Positions 36,801-42,218 of a stretch of DNA of 42,218 bases are shown in pieces. A model generated the notes under the pieces. That model had not been told where the DNA came from and did not search any database. It saw nothing but the letters and a program-made list of their open reading frames with translations. Every line of letters starts with the position of its first letter. Positions within the stretch are counted from its first letter, which is position 1. The DNA is from Deltaproteobacteria bacterium. Lineage in GTDB: Bacteria; SAR324; NAC60-12. The position numbers and the translations under genes were made by a program. The stretch covers positions 11,107-53,324 of the forward strand of contig NYUB01000015.1 in NCBI GenBank assembly GCA_002683785.1, in the 5' to 3' direction.

Positions 36801-38536
36801 TTTCGTTCGATGAAACGAACCAACCATTTGAAAAAATGATCTCGAAGCCATTCACTTTCAAATTTGACCGAGCTTTTTTCAAATTCCTTGAGTGCACCGT
36901 CGAAGGCGACCTCAAATAAGTTTTCTACAGATTCCTTTGAAATACGGTTGTTTCCTTTCAATTCTCCCGCAATCCTAGGCAAAGAATCGATCAATTGATT
37001 GTATAATAAGTCGAAGAGGATTATGTTCTGATGGTTTTCAAAGAACACTGGTTGAATTTCAGGGTTTTGCAAAAGATCGAGCAGAACGAGATTTCCAGGA
37101 GGAAGTTCATGTATCTCGTTGCGTTGGAGATGTTCGAAGAGCTCGATCAGGTTTTCTCCGGCATTGTCCTTCCAATGATTGTAGAGATAGATCAGGATTT
37201 CGGTGACAAGGTCTACAATCGATTTTTGATAGTTTTCACGCGGATCTCCCATGAAAAAACGGGTGAATTTGCTCCGTTCCTTGTCTCTGGCATCGTTTGC
37301 AGCCAGAAATGCTTCGAACCGTTTGAAAAGCTTTTCGTTGTAACGAATCTCAAGGGTTGAGGAAACCCAACGTTTAAAATTTTCACGGCGTTCTTCCTCA
37401 CGCCTTTGATGCAAACGCCCCACCGGCGTTTTCCGGGGGCTGAGCCTTGAGTACTGATGAATCGTACGGCTACTGATACGCTGGCGCATTCTAAGAAAAC
37501 GCATAAACCGGTAAACATCACCGAAGATGTTGAGGGTCCCCGTCGGTGGACGATCCGTCAGCCGATTGCTTTCAATCAAAAGTTCCGATGGATCTAGATA
37601 GTGTTCGATGCTGTCACGATAATGCTGAAAGAAAAAATCATGTTCCTTGAGGAAACTCACTGCATCCATCTCCACACTCTCAATACCTGTGATGATGGCA
37701 CGTGCGAGGTTTTTGAGTTGATGAGGTTGGTCGTAGCTGTAGTCGATCACACCATCGAAGTACCCCCGTGATTGCAATTCATAAGCTGACACCCCAATGT
37801 ATTTGGCTGATTCCTGCCAGGAGAGATTGTATTTGCGTGCTATGTTGCTCAGGCCCTTAGGATGAATGGTGTTGAACACACCTTCTCTAACGGAAAGTAG
37901 TAAGTTTGCTGTCGCCAAAGGAATCGCTCCTCCGCTGTAACCTCCTCCAAAGACCACTCCCACCACAGGTAGTTGTAAATTTGCCATCTCGGAAATGAAA
38001 AAGGAGATGCTGTGGGACTGGTTCTGGAGATTTGCCTCGGCATCTGCAGCAGCACCAGGAGTGTCCATAAACGTCACCAAAGGCATCGCGTGGGAGGCGT
38101 AAAATCGCACCATTTCTGCTGCTCTTCGATGATGCTTGGGATACCAAACTCCATTTTGCGATTTATGATTTTGGGCAATGAAACCGAGTCTGCGCTGAAG
38201 CCCGCCAATATCAAACTCACATTCTGCCATGTAAAGAGGCCCTTCGGATTCTTCAAAAATGATTTTTGAGCCAAGTTGTCTGATAACTTCTGGAGAACTA
38301 GGACGCTTTTGGGTCTCAGACGGGGTAATGACACGATGAATGTACCCGTCCACATCCAGTTTTTTGAGCAATTTGATCTGAGCTGCAATATCTTTTGAGG
38401 TCAGCAGGCCTTCTACACCGGACTGATCAAAAATGGCAGATTTCTTTCCATTCTGGAGGGCGAGGTCATGAGACATCGTCTCCGCAGCATGAAAAGCACT
38501 TTGATAGTTCTGGCTACGTTTCCTCGTGTTACTCAT
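33899..38536 (-). CDS. Single-chain biotin-dependent acyl-CoA (acetyl/propionyl-CoA) carboxylase: AccA-like + linker + AccD-like + AccC + AccB domains
   Basis: 1545 aa; LVTFMDTPGAAADAEANLQNQSHSI and GGGYSGGAIPLA (AccA-like); IMFVSSAGMQTKEGAGSLFSM and GFRDCTGGAQASF (AccD-like); VLIHARGC...KAAHGGGGKGIGVV...YFMEMNTRLQVEHPVSEM (BC); LLESMKVFSEI biotinyl site (Lys codon 34076-34078). Confidence 0.9.
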   Translation of the reverse strand: MSNTRKRSQNYQSAFHAAETMSHDLALQNGKKSAIFDQSGVEGLLTSKDIAAQIKLLKKLDVDGYIHRVITPSETQKRPSSPEVIRQLGSKIIFEESEGPLYMAECEFDIGGLQRRLGFIAQNHKSQNGVWYPKHHRRAAEMVRFYASHAMPLVTFMDTPGAAADAEANLQNQSHSISFFISEMANLQLPVVGVVFGGGYSGGAIPLATANLLLSVREGVFNTIHPKGLSNIARKYNLSWQESAKYIGVSAYELQSRGYFDGVIDYSYDQPHQLKNLARAIITGIESVEMDAVSFLKEHDFFFQHYRDSIEHYLDPSELLIESNRLTDRPPTGTLNIFGDVYRFMRFLRMRQRISSRTIHQYSRLSPRKTPVGRLHQRREEERRENFKRWVSSTLEIRYNEKLFKRFEAFLAANDARDKERSKFTRFFMGDPRENYQKSIVDLVTEILIYLYNHWKDNAGENLIELFEHLQRNEIHELPPGNLVLLDLLQNPEIQPVFFENHQNIILFDLLYNQLIDSLPRIAGELKGNNRISKESVENLFEVAFDGALKEFEKSSVKFESEWLRDHFFKWLVRFIERKDCDEVMGTISTWKRVVFPRMSPPLFGVVRYFFSGLLPSLYTDQQGKGRFDGKITPRNIGIKDFWNRLDQAYKDLLIQNLLREYKRNPISPAKVIDQFFTGFQELYGDRITSNPLQFPGFRDAIERALSNGGMPCGVITGLAHFEISKEDLPKTNENGSKDTIQSTSDSLETISGSNPRYRVGLVVSNTEFQAGAFDMASCDKVCRLLDECARMKLPVIMFVSSAGMQTKEGAGSLFSMSIINDRLTRFIKDFDLPVICFGFRDCTGGAQASFMTHLLVRTYYLSGTQMPFAGQLVVESHLPAHATLSNYLSSNNEAMDGLVANPFDDNLDERLKEIDPQIPTAQHQVKDVIARILAGEYRLSIQEHVQRLSRSDKFRPKNINKVLIHARGCTAARLIQGAREAGLQTILVASDPDMESKPVKQLGEDDRLVCIGGDTPQESYLNAMSVIRVAEQEEVDAIHPGIGFLSESPRYARICREHGFNFIGPRAENMDRMGNKSNAIATAKSLNIPVVPGSEGALTDPVHAASVAQEIGFPVLIKAAHGGGGKGIGVVEDPDWFPSTFSRMSQEALSAFGNGDLYLEKFITSMRHLEVQVLRDIKGNSKLLGIRDCSVQRDYQKLIEESVFNIPKKTQKILFDYALELINHINYVGAGTVEFIYDLKGKQVYFMEMNTRLQVEHPVSEMVSQVDLVQQQFLVAQGKSIAQLPVRFDGHAIEVRVNAERVEVQDDGSLSFIPEPGYVGEVHFPEETHVRVISSVEEGSLVPPYYDSMIAQIICWGSSRKEACARMLDYLGRVRLEGISTNLALSRMILDDQNFLKGRFDTGFLKEFLKRIDANELKSRVENDSGDSGNGLSQEELVVEETNEIKVISPQMGGFYLSPSPEEEPFVREGQVIDIDHPICLLESMKVFSEINLAHFKSGDGQMIYPQNQHYRVTRVIAEDRQTVNVGDLLFIVETVDMTVSLSN

Positions 38537-38604
38537 ACTTGATTTATGTTATTTTTTTTGACACTGAGGCCATTCATTTTCCTTCTATGTAAGAATTTAT
38601 TTTA

Positions 38605-39090
38605 ATGCCTAAACAGCCTGTTTTCATCCATTCCAGCCTGATGGAGCAGTTGGTCCAAGAGGCCCGTATCTCCAAGCGACAAAGGATGAATTACAATTTT
38701 CATCAGCTTGAGGACGCTGCGAACCGGATGCTGAATGCCATCGAACCTGAAAGTTATATACAGCCCCATCGTCATGTCGAACCACCACGTGATGAAGCCT
38801 TCCTGGTATTGCGAGGTCGTGGAGCGATCCTCCTTTTCAATGATGACGGAGTTGTGAAGCATGGTTTCCTGCTTGATTCCGCTAGTGAAAACCTTGGCTT
38901 GGACATTCCTGCCGGTTGGTATCACACCATCGTCTCCCTTGAACGTGGAAGTGTTTTTTACGAAGTCAAAGCTGGTCCTTACGAGCCCACGAAAGCCAAA
39001 GAGTTTGCTACTTGGGCTCCTCCAGAAAATGCTCTAGAGGCTCCTGCCTACCTTGAGAAACTAAAAAAAATGGCCTCACGATTTTATTGA
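38605..39090 (+). CDS. WbuC family cupin fold protein
   Basis: NYNFHQLEDAANRMLNAIEPESYIQPHRHVEPPRDEAFLVLRGRGAILLFND; PAGWYHTIVSLERGSVFYEVKAGPY. Confidence 0.85.
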   Translation: MPKQPVFIHSSLMEQLVQEARISKRQRMNYNFHQLEDAANRMLNAIEPESYIQPHRHVEPPRDEAFLVLRGRGAILLFNDDGVVKHGFLLDSASENLGLDIPAGWYHTIVSLERGSVFYEVKAGPYEPTKAKEFATWAPPENALEAPAYLEKLKKMASRFY

Positions 39091-41030
39091 TTTTGCTCCA
39101 CTCCTTCCAGAACAGTCTGTGGCAGAAATAGCCATTCAGGCCCAACAGTGTTCGACGAGATAGGAAAGAGCAATTGTTCCTCCATTGAAAACATTCGATT
39201 CACCAACATCGGATCGTTGCGTTGATGATATTCACTCATCACTAAACGCATCTGTTCCTTCTTCCCCAATTGTTGCAGAGTCAGTGCCAGGCGATCCAAC
39301 AGCACAAGTTGTATCGCCGGATTTCCCTGAAGACGTTCGTTCTTCTCGAGAGTATTGACCAGCAAATCTTCGTTTTCCTCCCAATTACCGCTGAGCATCA
39401 ATGATGAACTGAGGGATTCGATCAGGAAAAGATGGTCCGGATGGTTTTCAAGCCCCTGGCGGTAGATTTTTTGGGCTTCTAATTCCTTACCCTGATAGAG
39501 ATAGAGATCTCCCACCAACCTATGTGCAAAGCCCCTGCTTTCAGGGTTGTTGAGGTATGGTCTGCTGATTTCTAGAGCTTCCTGCCAAGACTGTTGAGGG
39601 GCCAGAGAAAGTGCGTGGAGGTAAACCACCTCCCAACTTCCGGAAAGTTGATCCAGCAAAGGAGTAGTCAATGCCAGTACAGAACGGTATTTACGCTGAA
39701 GGTAATAAATCCGTGCCAGTGAAAAATCAAGTAGTGGACTTTGGTGGGTGACCCGAGCTTGACTAAGCAACTCTTCCGCATTTTCATAATCACCGCGTGC
39801 TGCAGCCAGACTAGCTCGAAGCTGCAGGACTTCCATTTTTAAAGGATATTTTTCCTGGAGACGAAGCAGACTTTGCTCGACTGAATCAATTTCTCCTTTC
39901 ATGAGGCGGCGACGCAAGGAGAGTAACTGAAAAATTGGTTCCTGAGGATCATTTTCGATCGCCCTCTGCAGGGCCAAATCCCCCTGCAGATAATCTCCCA
40001 TTCTAAACAAAACCGTGGAGCGGAGAAAATGTACCCGACCGAGTCGGGTGTTGATCTCTACCGCCTGATTCAATGTATCCAAAGCCTCTTCCAGTTTCCC
40101 GGAGCGAAGGGAAAGGGAAGCCAATCCGAGCAGGGCATCCACACTGCGAGGGTCCAGTTCCAGAGTTTGAAGGAATTGCTTTTGTGCCGTCTCTAGATCC
40201 CCACGATTGAATTCAAGATAAGCACGAAGGAGGGAAATCTCAGCATTGGTTTTCGTTTGGGATTCCAGCTTTTCAATCAACATTATAGCTTCATCCCACT
40301 GCTGTTGAGAAAAGAGAATTCGGAGCAATTCCAGCTGAAGAGGTTCATAATTGGGATGCTCTCGAATCATTTCCTCAATCAGAGTCCTCGCGTAATAAAA
40401 GCTCCCCTGTGTCGAATAGGCCTGGATTCTCAAAAGCAATGCTTCACGGTTAGAGGGTTCAAGTCGAATCAGTTCATCCAACACCCGGATGGCACTGTCA
40501 TACTCATGCTGACGGAGCTGAAGCCGGGCTAGAAATAACAGTGCCTCAGCGTAATATCGGTCACGCTGCAGGATTTCCTCCAAGACTGCAATGGCCCGGG
40601 AAGTATCACCAATCTGCTCAAAAGTACGTGCCAGGATTAGATAGGCTGAAACCCTTTCGGGATCAAGGTCGGTGGCGGTTCCTAGCTCAGTCAACGCATC
40701 ACTGAAGCGTTGCAATGCATAAAGCACAGTTCCGAGTTGTTCGTAATAGGCAGCATTCAACGGATCCATCCGGGTTGCTAGCCTTGCATGGCGTTCTGCC
40801 GATTCATATTCCTTTTTCAGCAAATAGCCTTTGGACAACCCGTAATGAGCTCCTGCATTGTCTTCTTCCTCACGGATGATTTTTTTCTGTTCGACAATAA
40901 AGGAGTTCACATTTTCCTCGGTCAGCAGAGGAATGTTTTTTTTGCTCTCTGAAAGCCCTCCACAACCTGATATCACCAACAGCAGAGCTATGCCCGGAAG
41001 GAATATTTTTGGGAATTTATGCACTTTCAA
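39084..41030 (-). CDS. Tetratricopeptide repeat lipoprotein
   Basis: 648 aa; lipobox LLVISGC|GG; many TPR units (e.g. AAYYEQLGTVLYALQRFSDALTELGTATDLDPE, VDALLGLASLSLRSGKLEEALDTLNQAVEIN). Confidence 0.88.
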   Translation of the reverse strand: MKVHKFPKIFLPGIALLLVISGCGGLSESKKNIPLLTEENVNSFIVEQKKIIREEEDNAGAHYGLSKGYLLKKEYESAERHARLATRMDPLNAAYYEQLGTVLYALQRFSDALTELGTATDLDPERVSAYLILARTFEQIGDTSRAIAVLEEILQRDRYYAEALLFLARLQLRQHEYDSAIRVLDELIRLEPSNREALLLRIQAYSTQGSFYYARTLIEEMIREHPNYEPLQLELLRILFSQQQWDEAIMLIEKLESQTKTNAEISLLRAYLEFNRGDLETAQKQFLQTLELDPRSVDALLGLASLSLRSGKLEEALDTLNQAVEINTRLGRVHFLRSTVLFRMGDYLQGDLALQRAIENDPQEPIFQLLSLRRRLMKGEIDSVEQSLLRLQEKYPLKMEVLQLRASLAAARGDYENAEELLSQARVTHQSPLLDFSLARIYYLQRKYRSVLALTTPLLDQLSGSWEVVYLHALSLAPQQSWQEALEISRPYLNNPESRGFAHRLVGDLYLYQGKELEAQKIYRQGLENHPDHLFLIESLSSSLMLSGNWEENEDLLVNTLEKNERLQGNPAIQLVLLDRLALTLQQLGKKEQMRLVMSEYHQRNDPMLVNRMFSMEEQLLFPISSNTVGPEWLFLPQTVLEGVEQNQ

Positions 41031-42218
41031 TAAGAGAAGGGAGAGATGCCTTTAGAACTCCAATTCTGTTCTGCGATCATCAACCTGGGAAGGGAAATCG
41101 CGGCGGGAGGGCTTGAAGGACCTTCATTGCCCAAACGGTCCACAAGCATTATTTTGAACATTAAAATATCTTCTTTTTTAGTTTCCAAATCAATATAAAA
41201 CAAAGCCTGCTTTGGAAGCACTCCCGGATGGGTATCTGTTTCGTAAATGGGAGGACCGGGGATGCTGATAAGAACATCTCTTTGAAAAAGATAATGATCT
41301 TCCCTCAGTGGCATCCCATTCAAAGGAGTTTCAGGAAGATTCCCGTTATCATCCAGCAGATAAAGATTTGCGCCATAATTACGGGTCCGGTGTATGATTT
41401 CTCCAGGCTGCGGAAATCGCTGATAAAAACTCTCCTGCGGTGTAGGCCAGGAAAAACGTGAGGAAAATCGACGCTGGATGGCTTTTGAGTGATTTTTATC
41501 CTGGCTCAGTTGTGCTTGTCCTGTTTGATCCTCGTTGTTGCTTAATATGGTATTTCCTCCTCCAATTGTTCCTTCTGTTTCAAAATCACCACTTTTCAAT
41601 TGTCGCAGAACCCTTCCAAAATCAAAAACCTCTTCCAAATAAATGCCTGCGTCATCTTTTTCATACCCTGTCGGATCTGGAAAACGTTCCACTTTCAGAG
41701 ATACCGCTTCTGGGAAAACAGGTCTGGGCGGAATCCCCATCATAGCCCTTTGCTGAAGGGGTTCTTCATTTTCATCAAGCCAACTCAACCGAATCTGTCT
41801 GATCATTGGCAATTGAGAATCGGTTATCCCTGGATCGTAAAGAAATAGGCTGGAATCTTCCTTTAAAAACCGGGTCGATGTATATGGAATGAATTCATTT
41901 TTAAACCAGCCATCTTCACAATCTGGGCAGATACGCTGTCCATAATATTCTTCGATGAGCAGTCCTGGAACTGGTTCATTGAAAGATTCAAATGTATTTC
42001 GGGATTTTTTCTCTTGAACTGAATCCGTCTCATGAAAATTGATTGAGTCATTTGCAAAATATTTCCTACCCCCATCAAGAATTTGCCATTGAATTCTTAA
42101 TTGACTGTCTCTGTAGATAAACTGGGGTTCAGAAAAATACTGGGTTGGAGCTTGTTCGGGCATCGGTTCAGGAAGAGTTTTGAACCCACACCCCTGGAAC
42201 AGGAAAAAGACAGAAAAA
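41027..42218 (-). CDS. Putative lipoprotein, 5' end beyond the window edge
   Basis: Reading frame is open from Met 42163 to the edge and encodes ...FSVFFLFQGCGFKTLPEPMPEQ, a lipobox-like end; 4-nt overlap with the TPR gene. Confidence 0.6.
   Translation of the reverse strand, partial: FSVFFLFQGCGFKTLPEPMPEQAPTQYFSEPQFIYRDSQLRIQWQILDGGRKYFANDSINFHETDSVQEKKSRNTFESFNEPVPGLLIEEYYGQRICPDCEDGWFKNEFIPYTSTRFLKEDSSLFLYDPGITDSQLPMIRQIRLSWLDENEEPLQQRAMMGIPPRPVFPEAVSLKVERFPDPTGYEKDDAGIYLEEVFDFGRVLRQLKSGDFETEGTIGGGNTILSNNEDQTGQAQLSQDKNHSKAIQRRFSSRFSWPTPQESFYQRFPQPGEIIHRTRNYGANLYLLDDNGNLPETPLNGMPLREDHYLFQRDVLISIPGPPIYETDTHPGVLPKQALFYIDLETKKEDILMFKIMLVDRLGNEGPSSPPAAISLPRLMIAEQNWSSKGISPFSY

Noticed and set aside
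1-42218. CRISPR arrays, tRNA/rRNA genes, transposons, prophage, toxin-antitoxin or defence genes
   Set aside because: No repeat-spacer pattern, cloverleaf, transposase or related proteins found on reading; a tRNAscan/CRISPR finder run would be needed to be certain.

Overview
The window reads as ordinary bacterial chromosome: about 30 genes, dense coding, moderate GC, and no CRISPR array, tRNA, rRNA, transposase or phage gene that I can see. Gene content (IcmF, GcdH, giant fused enzymes, many lipoproteins) suggests a marine deltaproteobacterial or SAR324-like organism, but that is inference only. Housekeeping parts include plsX/rpmF/yceD, a 7Fe-type ferredoxin, a LolC/E permease, alaS, rpsD, trpD, ccmH and a GDPD. 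Catabolic parts include gcdH, a malate/lactate dehydrogenase-family gene, fused icmF, an amidohydrolase and an M20 amidohydrolase. The most unusual stretch is 25.6-38.5 kb, minus strand, with three giant multidomain enzymes in a row. The first is a 1545-aa single-chain acyl-CoA carboxylase in the order CTalpha(AccA)-linker-CTbeta(AccD)-BC(AccC)-BCCP(AccB). The second is a ~1700-aa expanded pyruvate/2-oxoacid:ferredoxin oxidoreductase. The third is a fused GltD/NfnB-like plus NfnA-like flavoprotein with a novel N-terminal extension. Together they could make acetyl-CoA, NAD(P)H and malonyl-CoA from pyruvate (hypothesis). Other points of interest: an inactive-looking rhodanese fused to an NfuA-like Fe-S carrier, a predicted HAD-like/uridine-kinase-like pseudoenzyme, a DUF3127 protein with an SSB-like C-terminal tip, an unlisted 53-aa basic small ORF, and a structured leader in front of the PFOR gene.
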